Below are positions 24,601 to 35,836 of a stretch of 64,000 nucleotides of DNA, piece after piece; position 1 is the first letter of the stretch, and every line of letters starts with the position of its first letter. The position numbers were made by a program, and so were the translations under genes. Origin of the DNA: Welwitschia mirabilis (lineage: Eukaryota; Gnetophyta; Gnetopsida; Welwitschiales); contig JBOZIK010000001.1 of assembly GCA_051453625.1 (NCBI GenBank), forward strand, positions 151,669,342 through 151,733,341, given 5' to 3'. The notes under the pieces are model-generated. The model searched no databases and had not been told where the DNA came from. It saw only the letters and a list, made by a program, of their open reading frames with translations.

Positions 24601-25763
24601 CAAACTTTAAAAATTAAAATCAAAATCAAGTACAACATAGTTTAAATACACAAATCTTTAATAAGAAGTTCAAAAATTTTCAAACTTTTAAAAACAGATT
24701 TGAAAATTCAAACTTCTAATCAAACTTATCAAACTTTCAACATTCAAATAATCCATTTCTAACATTAAAAAGACAAATGTTAGAGCAGAAAAATAAAATT
24801 CCAACATCAAAAGCTTGGTAAATACCCTTTAATAAATAATGTTGATAAACCAAAGATTATAAGGATTACTGGATATAAAACCTTTATCAAACCCCAATGA
24901 AATGAGAAGAGATTGTAAAGTTATAACATGAAGTGGTTAAGAAACAAATCCTTCTTCTTTTAAAGCATAAATCTTCTAGAATGATACTAGAAATGATAAG
25001 GAAGAATATGATATAGAAATATTAGAAAGATTACAACTTTCCTATTCTTGGTAAAAGCAAAAAGGAAAACCTCTTCTCAATAATTAAAAAAACAACCATC
25101 TACCCCTCGGCTTAATAGGCTTAATAATAATTTAACTTTTAACACACATCTTAAATACTTAATAAAAAATGTAAGGATAGCTTTATCCTTCCAGAAAAAT
25201 TTATAAGAAAATCCAAAGTATTCAAAGCTATGTAAATACTTAATAAGAAGAAAATAAAAATGAGTCATTCCTAGTAAAGTCTTTTTAGCACATCCGCTCA
25301 CAATCTTAGTTTTACAAAATCTCCAAAATTTAAAGATTCATGGGAAGCAATAGTTAGTATTACATTAGAGTAAAACGAAAAGATTAGGAGAGTCTTAATT
25401 AACATTAGAGTAAGTGTTAATATCATGTATTTATACATTTGTAAGAAACTTGATTTTAAAAATAGAATAGAACCTACTTGGATTCTCTTAAAGTTAGCAA
25501 ACACTTTAGTTAAGAAACCATTAGGGGTCATATAAGATTTAGTGATCCAAATTAAAGAGGATTTTTACCCACTAGATGTAATTTTCATAGGAGTAGAACA
25601 TAATAGAGGATAGTCATTGCTTCTAGGATGAGCCTTCTATGTAATATCCTACTACATTATTGATACAAGAGCTGAAATGATGAAGTGTTGCCTAGGAAAT
25701 AAAATGTTTACAATTAGAGTTTTTGATGTAGCTAAGAAAGATGTAGGTAATGAAATGGACTTA
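24601..25763 (+). pseudogene. Linker and protease remnant of element B
   Basis: An Asn/Lys/Phe-rich linker runs to about 24760. The protease has VLINIRVSVNIM, where C and D have Asp and Gly: the Asp codon is AAC (25401-25403) and the Gly codon AGA (25407-25409), exactly as in A. Downstream the frame reads NRIEPTWILLKLANTLVKKP, YPLDVIFIGVEHNRG, and finally DTRAEMMKCCLGNKMFTIRV FDVAKKDVG before the gap. This is the best preserved protease C-terminus in the window. Confidence 0.82.
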
Positions 25764-26162
25764 NNNNNNNNNNNNNNNNNNNNNNNNNNNNNNNNNNNNN
25801 NNNNNNNNNNNNNNNNNNNNNNNNNNNNNNNNNNNNNNNNNNNNNNNNNNNNNNNNNNNNNNNNNNNNNNNNNNNNNNNNNNNNNNNNNNNNNNNNNNNN
25901 NNNNNNNNNNNNNNNNNNNNNNNNNNNNNNNNNNNNNNNNNNNNNNNNNNNNNNNNNNNNNNNNNNNNNNNNNNNNNNNNNNNNNNNNNNNNNNNNNNNN
26001 NNNNNNNNNNNNNNNNNNNNNNNNNNNNNNNNNNNNNNNNNNNNNNNNNNNNNNNNNNNNNNNNNNNNNNNNNNNNNNNNNNNNNNNNNNNNNNNNNNNN
26101 NNNNNNNNNNNNNNNNNNNNNNNNNNNNNNNNNNNNNNNNNNNNNNNNNNNNNNNNNNNNNN
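25764..26162. other. Assembly gap (399 N)
   Basis: Unresolved bases at the same relative place as the 580-N gap in A, just after protease. Confidence 0.98.
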
Positions 26163-27498
26163 TGACTTAAAAGATTATATCAAATTAATTTTATTTCTTT
26201 AACATAATCACTTTAAGAAAGATATACAATATTATATGAGCCTATAGTTTATGTTGATCCACTTGAGATTAAAAATTGAGAAACCATCATCTAAATTTGA
26301 TCATGATTTTTTTAGATAAAAAAGATAAAAAAGAAATAAAACTCTTATATTAAAAGGAAGTTTAACTCTTAAATGAAAACTCACATCTTAAGAGATATTG
26401 TCCACTACATGGGTCATAAATTGAAAACCATAATTTAAACTTGAATCTAAAAAATTTTTCTAATGGATAAAACATTTTTTTAATAATGATTAAAATAAAA
26501 CTCTTATAACCAATAAACTTATTTTACTAGATTTAAAATTAATCTATCCTTTAACTTTTAAAATTTATATTTTCATGAGGTTTCATAGAGTTTTATATCT
26601 TATCACTCTCTTACTCTAATTGATTCTACTTAAAAATAATTGTATACCTCTTATGTTTTATCAATTGATGAACATTTGGTTTAGACCTTATTTTTATGAA
26701 AGAATGCAATATATTTAGACTATCAAAACATATCCTTCCCTTTTTTTTCTTTTCAATAAAAGTATTGAATAGGTTTTAGGATTTGAATAAATTTACTTAC
26801 TTTGGTACTTCTTTTTTACTCTTATGATGTTGATTTTAATTTTATTTTCAGCTTTCTATTTCAGTTTTCTATGTGTCTTATCCCTTCTATCATCCCATAG
26901 TGGTCAGGATGACATTCTTTGTTTTAATTTTATGTCTTTAGTTTTTTGCTATACTTTTATTTTCTATTTTTATTTTCTATTTCTATCATCCTTTCTATCA
27001 TCTAGACAATAATTAGGATGATTATTAATTATTTTAATTTTATGTTATTTTGAGAAAATACATTTTGATGGCTCTATTAAGATTTTAGACTTAATTACTT
27101 AAGAATTTCAAAACTTTATTAGGGAAAGGCTAAAAATATACAAGCAGCCATCTAAATTTTTTCTTAGCTTTTTCTTTTAAAGATCATCATGAAATTACTT
27201 AATATCTTTCAAACATGACTTACGTATTTATTCCCATGACTAGTCTTTTATCTTGATCATTTTATAGTGGTAAGACTGGATTAATCCAATCTTAAGATAT
27301 TTACACATCTATGAACTTCCATTTAAATGAAGATGTTTTATTTTTTATGTTTTTCTTAATGGTGAAAAGCTCTTAGATTATTTAAGAATGTTCTTTTCTA
27401 TCTTTATCTTATGAATTCACCTTTATCTTTTGGAGTGTTTGGTCATGTGGAATGTTTTTCTTTGCACTAGAAAAAAAGAAGAGGAGTAGGAGTAAAAT
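26163..27498 (+). other. Post-protease piece and first part of B's 3' region
   Basis: 26220-26420 matches the post-protease piece of A at the DNA level (CTTGAGATTAAAAATT is shared), with more stops. From 26480 it is collinear with A's 3' non-coding region. No RT. The copia element K is inserted at its end, after the 5 bp AAAAT (27494-27498). Confidence 0.65.
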
Positions 27499-29003
27499 TG
27501 TTAGATTATGTTTTAATAATTAATATCAATCTAATGTTTTTTGTGAAGCAAATTTTGTGTATCTTGTGTAGAAAATATTAACCACTTAAGGTCAGATGTT
27601 GAAGCTAGAAATGTTATATTCTGATCACTAGAAACCTATCAAGNNNNNNNNNNNNNNNNNNNNNNNNNNNNNNNNNNNNNNNNNNNNNNNNNNNNNNNNN
27701 NNNNNNNNNNNNNNNNNNNNNNNNNNNNNNNNNNNNNNNNNNNATTCTGATCACTAGAAACCTATCAAGTTTACTCATCCTCTTAAGGGATTAACTAGAA
27801 TTTCAAGGGGTTAACCGCACTTGAAGCATACTCTTACAATTGAACTAAATTTAGAGGGGTTGACCATATCTGTGAACCTAAGAACTAGTACTCCTAAACC
27901 AATTATCAAGGGGTTGACCAGCTCTCTGAGGAATCTATTGGACCTGAGCACTGTGCATTTGGTATCCCTGAGCTAGTCATCAAGGGGTCGACCAGATACT
28001 TAAGGAGTTGATCAGATCTAATGCAAAAAATTGGAATGAATCTTTATAAGGATAAGCAAGTGATCAAATATATATATAGGTAATTAGATAAGGGATCGAC
28101 CAGACCTTAAGGGATCAAGTAGACATGGAGCCATAAGAAACTTGGATGACTAAAACATCGCTTGAGTAATCTGTTTAAGCCATGGCACTAGGAAGAATTG
28201 ACTGAACATTTGAGGAATCAACCAGCTGAAATGAAAATAAAATTTTAAAACCATTATATATCTGTTATATATTCATTTTATAGCCATTTATAGCAATTAG
28301 AAGTGTATTTTTACTTGTAATAAACCCTAAAAGCCTTCTAGTATAAATAGCAAAGAGAGATATCATTTGTGATTTCACTATAGTATATTGTCATTATATT
28401 CTTGAAGAAGGACTATCAATTATTTATTATATGTGTACATTCAAAGTTAAATCTTATACTTTATTATTGTATTATCTATAGGAGAAGAGCTTTATTATAA
28501 TCTTTATACTAAAAAACGAGTGATATTAGTGCACTAGGGCATTCTTACCATTACTATTACATCCTCTAAAGATTAAGACTTATCTCGTAAAAATATGTTG
28601 AAGGTTGAAACTTAGCTTACAAAAGTCTGTTGAAAGGTTGAGGTTTAGCCAGCAAAAGTTCATTGAAAAGGTTAAGATTTAGCCTACAAAAGCCCATGTG
28701 TAAAGGTTACAAGTGAACCTGAAATACCTAGAAGAGTTAACAAATATTTGAATTAGGCTTGGTGATAACCTAATTATTGAGAGTGGAGTATGAGATTTCC
28801 CAAATTACTATAAAACTTGCATGCATTAGATTAGTATATTATTCTTTCTATTGGTTTCATTTTTTAAATAGTTTTAGTATTTCTATTTATGCATAAGTTT
28901 ATTAACAATTTATTTCAAGAAAGTTTTTATTATATCATAAGTTTATTTAAATAATTTTTTATAAAACCTATTTATCCATTCTTTAGGGTTTTTGATTCAT
29001 ACA
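27499..29003 (+). repeat. 5' LTR of copia element K
   Basis: It starts TGTTAGATTATGTTTTAATA and ends GTTTTTGATTCATACA. It contains many variants of a GGGGTTGACCAG / GGGATCGACCAG unit. The 100-N gap at 27644-27743 lies inside and is flanked by an identical 26-bp sequence. Confidence 0.88.
27644..27743. other. Assembly gap (100 N) with identical flanks
   Basis: The 26 bp before the gap (27618-27643) are repeated exactly after it (27744-27769). The matching LTR at 33360 has one copy. This looks like two contig ends that overlap but were not merged. Confidence 0.9.
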
Positions 29004-29005
29004 AT

Positions 29006-29017
29006 TAGTGTCAAAGC
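29006..29017 (+). other. Primer-binding site of K (tRNA-Met type)
   Basis: TAGTGTCAAAGC followed by TAAGTTAAG is a decayed TGGTATCAGAGC-TAGGTTAAG. It starts 2 bp after the LTR. Confidence 0.8.
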
Positions 29018-29069
29018 TAAGTTAAGTTCATTTTTAGGTTTTAACTGATCTAAACTCTAGAACCCAAAA

Positions 29070-29990
29070 ATGAGTAACCCATCTAGTAATTTCTCCACTA
29101 GTCATTCACCCTTGTTTGATGGGTCAAACTATGCATATTGAAAAGCTAGAATGAAAATATTCCTTAGATTCCTAGGTGTAGATATTAAAGAGGTTGTCTA
29201 TAAAGGTTATACTATGCCTATGTTAACAAAAGTAGATGAAATGATAATATCACTATAGCCATTATATCCTAAGAGTAATGGACTGCCACTAATAAAGATG
29301 AAGCTACTATAAATGCCCATGCTTTAAATTTAATATTTTGTGAAGTTTGTGCTAATGTGCTTAAATGTATTGTAAATTGTAATCATGCTAATAAAGCTTA
29401 GGATATTCTTGAGATAGCTCATGAAGGAACTTTCACCATAAAGCAAGCTAAGCTACAAATGCTCATCTATAGATTTAAAGATATTTATATGGACGAGAAG
29501 GATATATTACATGAGTTCTTTATAGACTTATAAAAATCATCAACTCCATGGAAAGTCTAGAAGAACAATTAGATGAAGTAAAAGTGGTTAGAAAAGTACT
29601 AATATCTCTTCCAAAGAGATTTGAATCCAAGTTCACAGCAATCAACAAAAGCAAGAACATTAACACAATGATTATAGAAGAGATTTAACTAATTTACAAA
29701 CATATGAACTAACATTTACTAATATTGGAGTAAAGATATTACTTTGAAATGTGTGTAGGAAGGATATAAGACTGAGAAGTTAGACGAAGAATTAGATGAT
29801 GATGAAGTTGCTTTCCTAAGCTAAAAAGTTTAAGAAATTTTTGCATAGAATGAAAAAGGAAGGTGATCCAATTAAAAGCATGAAAATATGACATCTAAAA
29901 TATAGGAAAGAGTAAGACAAAGATAAGGAAATCCAATACTACTCTTGCAAAGGATTTAGACATATATCAAATGATGTCCAAACATTAAAA
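29070..29990 (+). pseudogene. Copia gag remnant of K
   Basis: The ATG at 29070 starts MSNPSSNFSTSHSPLFDGSN, then YAY, a stop where Trp is expected, and KARMKIFLRFLGVDIKEVVY. This is the copia gag pattern L-F-D-G-x-N-Y-x-x-W-K-x-R-M. Next come EWTATNKDEATINAHALNLI and, after a stop in place of Trp, DILEIAHEGT, QAKLQMLIYRFKDIYMDE, then LEEQLDEVKVVRKVLISLPK RFESK. These follow the family order of the gag UBN2-type domain. A knuckle relic at about 29935-29985 reads YYSCKGFRHISND, with first and last Cys lost. The protein would have formed particles. Confidence 0.88.
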
Positions 29991-31185
29991 GAGATAACAA
30001 AAAATCAAAGAATTATTCTTTTATTGCAATATGGGATAATAAAAATGAGGATGATAAATAGTAGTTTAGATCAAGAATCAAATAGATACATAACACTATC
30101 TTTCATGGCAATTATGTTTCCACTTCAGAACTTATCTAGCACATCAGAGCTTAATGATTTGGATATAATTGATGAAGATTAGGATGAGCTAGAAGATACT
30201 TATTAAGAATTGTATAAAAAATGTGAAAAATTAACAAGAAGAATAAATTATCTGAATAAAGTTGTAGAGTCCCTTACTAAAGAGAAGAAGGAAACAGAAA
30301 CAAAATATAAATTGTTCAAATCTGATAACTCTGATCTCTGATCACATGTAAAGGATTTATCTTTTTTTATTAATAATTTTTTTGGTGATTCTTTTGAATT
30401 AGAAAAATTTCTTAAAGTTCAGAAATCCACTAGTGATAAATTAGGTATTGGCTTCATATCCCAAAATCCACAAGGTCAGAAAAGACAAGTAAATAGAAAA
30501 ATTATGTTTATTTTTAAAGTTACTTATCACTTTTATGAAAAAATAGGACACTCAAAGATTTATGGCAATATTAGAAAGTTAATGCTATTTCCAAATTTAG
30601 TGAATTCATAGCCATTTAAATTTTTTACAAAAAGAATTATACTACATAACTCTAGTAAGACTAAGTGGGTAAAGCCTAATGGTTTCAAAAGTTTTTCAAC
30701 TCAGATAGCTTTCAAAGGATCGAATTGAAGTAGCTAGTACTTCAACAGTGCATGCTCAAAATACATGATGGGAGATAAATCAAATTTTCAAAACTCGAGT
30801 AATATTAATAGAGGAGATGTTACCTTTAGAGATAATGGAAAAGAAAGAATAGAAGGTATCAGAAGCATCAAAGGAGATAATTATCAAAAATTAATGATGT
30901 GCTATATGTAAAGAGTTTAAAGAAAAATTTGTTAAGTACTAGTCAATTATATGATAAATGTTACAAATTAGTTTTTGAAAAGTCTAAGTATGAAATTTTG
31001 CATGAAAAATCGAACATTATGATCCTTAGAGTAAAAGGAGTAGACAATGTTTATAGGGTAGATGTTCATGTAAAATTGGGTAATAATTAATTTAATTATG
31101 TAACCTACAATATTAAAAAAGAAAATAATGATTTAAATTTCATTAGAACTAAATATTTTCTAGAAGATATTATTGTGAAACCTTG
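29991..31185 (+). pseudogene. Gag C-terminus, protease and GAG-pre-integrase fragment of K
   Basis: An acidic, coiled-coil-like part (KCEKLTRRINYLNKVVESL) precedes the protease. The protease motif W-Y-x-D-S-G-C-S-x-H-M appears as stop-YFNSACSKYMMGD near 30735: Trp is TAG and the catalytic Asp is Asn (AAC, 30744-30746). The following segment is unusually open (30899-31087): MLYVKSLKKNLLSTSQLYDK, then YKLVFEKSKYEILHEKSNIM and VDNVYRVDVHV, the GAG-pre-integrase region. Similarity stops near 31185, before the integrase zinc finger. Confidence 0.85.
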
Positions 31186-31622
31186 ATTTTCTAACATTTT
31201 TCTTAATCATAAAAATGACCTGGGTTAACTCGTCATCCTCTGGATGATTGTAGGATGCTTAATTAGATCTATAATTTAGTTAACTAGATGTGAACAATCG
31301 ATGAGTCTTAAAGCCTAGTCACTTAGATCTCTATGTATACTATAGATCTGTGTCTTAATGGATCAGCCAGAATTTTGACCAGTTGATCAAACCTAATAGA
31401 TTACAGTGTGGAAGTACCATCAGTGGACTCAATTTCTTTCTTCAAATCACCATAATTGGCCTCCTCTATAAAAATAAGGGGCACCTAAATTGTTTTTATT
31501 ATATTCTAACCTCATTTCACTTTGAGATCTAGATTTTTTTCTTCTACATCTAGAGCTTTGCTTTTAGATCCAATGATTTTTCTTAGATTTTATTACTTTC
31601 AAGATCCTATAGAGAGGATAAA
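31186..31622 (+). promoter_or_regulatory. Promoter-like block before K's accessory frame
   Basis: Between the truncated protease region and the second reading frame lies non-coding DNA with CAGCCAGAATTTTGACCAG-like units that recall K's LTR repeats. A good TATA box, TATAAAAATA, is at 31467-31476, 147-156 bp upstream of the ATG at 31623. The sequence next to the ATG (GATAAAATGGCT) has the G at +4 and the GCT second codon favoured in plants. Promoter activity is inference. Confidence 0.45.
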
Positions 31623-32667
31623 ATGGCTAAAGGTTCCTTAAGAAAAAGAGTTAAAAACGCTAAAGCTAGAGATTCATCTTACTTCTACCAAGAGATGTCT
31701 AAGGGGAATATAGAGAATTTCTCTGAAAAGTTTGATAAGAAACTAGTCTGTCAAGAGTAATTAGTTACTACTTCAGAGCTTACAGAGCATAGGAAGGTGA
31801 TCCATATAGTAAGATATTATGATCTTGTTTATTTTTTTGATTTTTCTGAGTTAGCATATCCATTTATTACTCATACATTTTATTGTAATGCTTCTTATGA
31901 TTGTAATTCGTGAACTCTTAAAACCCTCACTTTGGTAAATTAGCTGATAATCATTACAAATCTTATTTCTAATCATATTGATCTATCTAGAGAAGATTAT
32001 GAAAAGTTTTGGCTCTTCATGACTCCATGAAAGATAAGCCAGTAATCATAAGAAAGATCTGTGATAAATTACATTCATGAAAACATACCATTTTCACCTC
32101 TTTGCTTATTCCCAAATACTGTTTTTTTATTTGGTCTTTAATTTTAAAATTTTACCTTTGGTTAGTCATTGTGATGAGGCCTTTAGTTATAGCACATATT
32201 TGATGTATTTAGTAGGAACTGGGTATTTCATTGATGCTTCTACCATCATACTGAAAAATATGGTCTCTGAGTCGAAGTACCACAGGACTATGAATTTATC
32301 CTACTCTGTGCTAATCACTAATTTGTAGCATCATTTTCATGTATTTTTTCATTCTAAGATTGAAACACTCTAGCTCATGACATCCATTAGGTGTATGATG
32401 TTGTCCCACATGCACATCTTTATCCCTTACAGGAAATCTTTAAAATCACCCTCTCCTAAGGAAGCCTCTCCTGATAAGACTCTTTTATACCTAAGATAGA
32501 TTGACTCTTATATTAGGCATATAAAGGAAGGCCTCATTGTAGCTAGGTATGACATTGGTAATACTTTAGAAGAAGCCACTAACTCAGTGTGAATGGCAAA
32601 AGAATAAGACAAAGAAAATTCTGAAGAAGAATCCAAAGAGGAAGAAGAAGAGGAGGAAACTGATTAG
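31623..32667 (+). pseudogene. Accessory protein of K resembling the 'putative plant transposon protein' domain
   Basis: It starts at ATG 31623 (MAKGSLRKRVKNAKARDSSY, basic) and is open for 45 codons to a stop at 31758. The same frame continues with DFSELAYPFITHTFYCNASY, which fits the F-S-E...Y-x-x-x-V-x-x-F-Y-x-N-A core of a domain often annotated as putative plant transposon protein. After shifts, 32077-32325 is open: ILPLVSHCDEAFSYSTYLMY, LVGTGYFIDASTIILKNMVS and RTMNLSYSVLITNL, matching that domain's C-terminal half (L-P-R-x-x-H...I...I...M...L-x-Y-x-x-L-L-T). The tail is Glu-rich and ends at 32667. The role of this domain is unknown; it is common in plant retroelements. It may be a captured or co-evolved accessory gene. 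Confidence 0.62.
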
Positions 32668-33203
32668 ATCTTTTTATATGATTATGTTTGTTCTCTATTT
32701 TTGCTTATGTGTTTTTTCTTTTTTATTATTTATGTCAAAAGGGAAAGAATTACTTGTATTTCTCTTATTCTTTTAGATGTATTTTGCTCTTGATGAGGAC
32801 TTTTACTTTGTACTCCATAACTTAATGAAATAAAAATGCACTTAGTTTTTATGCTTTCAATTTATGTTTTAATTTTTTTAAGGGCAATTCAAATATTCAT
32901 ATGAACTTAAATTGATTAATATTTTGAATCTGAAGGATTCAAATGATGTTTATATTATATTTAAAATGAACTCTAAATTGTCAATGATCAAAGTGTTAAA
33001 TTTTATATGATTAAAATGGTGCTTCTCATAAATATTATTTTTCTTAACTCTCTAAATGTGTACCTTAAATTATTTTTATTTTAGCACAAAACAATAATTA
33101 TCATAATGTTTTAACATTTTTTTCAAAACTTAAAAGGCATTTTATGAGAGGGATTTTTCTAAATTTTAATATTTTTAAAACTAAGGAATATTTACCATCA
33201 ACG
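32668..33203 (+). other. 3' untranslated region of K
   Basis: AT-rich and without a frame. It contains AATGAAATAAAAATGCAC (near 32824), possible plant polyadenylation signals. Confidence 0.5.
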
Positions 33204-33217
33204 TCAAAGGGAGAGAT
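33204..33217 (+). other. Polypurine tract of K
   Basis: TCAAAGGGAGAGAT directly precedes the 3' LTR start TGTTAG, as expected for copia elements. Confidence 0.75.
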
Positions 33218-34734
33218 TGTTAGATTATGTTTTACTAATTGATATCAAACTAATGTTTTTTATGAAGCAAATTTTGTGTATCTTATGTAGAAAATATTAA
33301 CTACTTTTAGGTAAAATGTGGAAGCTATGATTACTACATTTTAATCACAAGAAACCTATCAAGTTTACTTACACTTTCAAGAGGTCAACTAGACTTTTAA
33401 GGAGTCAACCGCACATAGAGCATACTTTTAGAATTGAACTGAATTTTAGATTTCTAAGGGATCGACCAAATTTGTGAACTTAAGAAGTAGTATCCCTAAA
33501 CTAATTATTAAATGATCAACCAAATCTATAAGTGGTTCATTTGATTTGTGAACCTAAGAACTAGTACCTCTAAATCGATTATTAAAAGGTTGACCAGACT
33601 TGAGCATTGTGCATCTAATATCCTTGAGATAATTATTAAGGGATCAATCGAACACTTAAGGGATTGATCAGACTTGATGTAGAAAATTGGAATGAATATT
33701 TATTAGGATGAGTGGGTGATTAGACATATATATTGGTGACTAGATAAGGAATTAATTAAACCCTGAGGGGTTAATTGAACATGAAGCCATAAAAATCTAG
33801 GGTAACTTAAAAGTTCACTCAAGTGACCTATTTAAGTTATGACACTAAGAGTGGTCGACTAGATGTTTGATAGGTCAACTTGTTGAAACAGAAATGAAAT
33901 TTNNNNNNNNNNNNNNNNNNNNNNNNNNNNNNNNNNNNNNNNNNNNNNNNNNNNNNNNNNNNNNNNNNNNNNNNNNNNNNNNNNNNNNNNNNNNNNNNNN
34001 NNNNNNNNNNNNNNNNNNNNNNNNNNNNNNNNNNNNNNNNNNNNNNNNNNNNNNNNNNNNNNNNNNNNNNNNNNNNNNNNNNNNNNNNNNNNNNNNNNNN
34101 NNNNNNNNNNNNNNNNNNNNNNNTTATTATTAACTAAGGATGATTCATCCTTTTTTGTATCTATACATTCAAGGTTAGATCTTGTACTTCATTATTGTAT
34201 CATTTATAGAAGAAGAGCTCCATTATAATCTTTGTACTAAAGAATAAGTGATATCAATGTATCAAGGAATTCTTACCATTACTATTATATCCTCTAAAGA
34301 TTTATACTTAGTCTACAAAAGTCCTTTGAAGATTTAGATTTAGCCTACAAATTTCCATTAAAAGGTTAAGACTTAGCCTATAAAAGTTTATTGGAAAGGT
34401 TAATACTTAGCCTACAAAAGTTTGTATGTAAAGGTTACAAGTTAACCTACAATACCTAGAAGAATTAATAAAGATGTAGATCAGGCTTGATGATAAACTG
34501 ATAATTGAGAATAAAGTTGGAAGTTTCCCAAACCACTATAAAACTTGTGTGCATTAGATCGATATTTTATTCTTTCTATACATTTCATTTTTCTGAATAC
34601 TTTTAGTTTTTATTTTTATGCATGAGTTTGTTAGTAATTTATTTTAAGTAAGTTTTTATTATATTAAAAGTTTATTTAGATATTTTTTTAGAAGAACCTA
34701 TTCACTCCCCCCTCTAGGGTTCTTGATCCAGACA
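33218..34734 (+). repeat. 3' LTR of copia element K
   Basis: It pairs with 27499-29003 from TGTTAGATTATG to GGTTCTTGATCCAGACA. It contains the 221-N gap 33903-34123. It is followed by the AAAAT duplication at 34735-34739. Confidence 0.88.
33903..34123. other. Assembly gap (221 N)
   Basis: Unresolved part of K's 3' LTR; the 5' LTR covers the same segment. Confidence 0.98.
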
Positions 34735-35836
34735 AAAATAAGACCATGATGTTTTACATTTGAGATATTTCAAAAAAATGGTCATTATGGTGTCCTACCA
34801 CAAGTACATTGGGATAAATATTTTCAAAAGGAGCCTTTAGTAGTGTAATATGGTAGTTGTGAGAACTCCACTGGGAGGTCAATTGGATATGCTTTTGGGT
34901 CCTTACTTTTTTGATTCTTGTTGTACTCTCCTCATCATGGATAATAAAATAATAAAAACTTAGAGGCTATGGGATAAGTGGTGATCCTTGTTTCATCAGA
35001 GCCATTGCTTGTTTTCTAGACTCTTAGTATTTCTATATGATTATTTCATTTCTTGAGATTCAGGTGTTATTTTGCATGTTAGCAGGTAATTTTATTTTTG
35101 AGTAACTCTTTAATTTAATCATTCATTATATAAAGCATTTTATTTTAGCATCATCATAACCACTACCTCATTGAATAGAATTTTTTTTATGCATCAAGTC
35201 ATGAATTTTAAAATTAAGTGATGTTATGATTTCTTTCAAAGGTGACTACTAAGTTAAAATTTTGGATAGGTAAGCTATCTTTGTTATGTTGCCTTATGTC
35301 CATTTTTTTTGTTTTCGTTTATGGTTTTATTATTTATTTTAAAGGCATTTCTATATTTTTTTATCATTTTACGTTTTCCTTACTTAATTTTTAATAAATA
35401 GTTAATTTCTTGCTTAAATAATTTTGTAATGTTTATTTTTAGTATTTTGGAGTTTCTCAACACTATTCATAATCATTTTATTATGAAACATTTTCTTTGC
35501 TTGTCAGAATATTTCATACATCTATATTTTTCAAATCTAACTTTTCTTTACTTAGTTTTCCACTTAATTAAGAAAGTTATCCAAATTTAAAAACATCCAT
35601 AATTTTCCTCCTTACTCTTATCTACTTTCTTTGCTTTATTAGACAATACAGAATATATTATTTTTCTTTAGAAAGGGAGGATCAATTTTCATGGTTTATT
35701 TTTAAACTTTTATACATATTATGCATTAAATTTGTTTTGATATTTGATATATTTTTAATCCTATTTTATAATTTTTAAAATAATTTTTTGTATGATAAAT
35801 TGGCTCAAGGACTAATACAAACTAATTGGGAGGCTA
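34735..35836 (+). other. Second part of B's 3' region and polypurine tract
   Basis: This is collinear with 20415-21440 of A, for example the AAAACTTAGAGGCTATG block at 34956. It begins with the right copy of K's duplication. It ends with CTAATTGGGAGGCTA (35822-35836), the purine-rich primer tract before the LTR. Confidence 0.7.

Larger units (their letters stand above)
27499..34734 (+). mobile_element. Element K: Ty1/copia retrotransposon without pol, nested in B
   Basis: LTRs 27499-29003 and 33218-34734 start TGTTAGATTATG and end in ACA. A perfect 5-bp duplication AAAAT lies at 27494-27498 and 34735-34739. Inside are a tRNA-Met primer site, gag, a protease/GAG-pre-integrase fragment, then a promoter-like block and a separate reading frame. 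Integrase core, RT and RNase H are missing. By eye the first 145 bp of the two LTRs differ at about one position in seven, so the insertion is old although it is the innermost. Confidence 0.9.

Noticed and set aside
25677-26202. 162- and 150-codon frames through the 399-N gap
   Set aside because: Apart from the first residues (true protease C-terminus of B) they are N.
27840-28250. GGGGTTGACCAG-like units in K's LTR as a satellite or CRISPR-like array
   Set aside because: The spacing is irregular and the units diverge; they recur at the same places in both LTRs, so they are internal LTR repeats.
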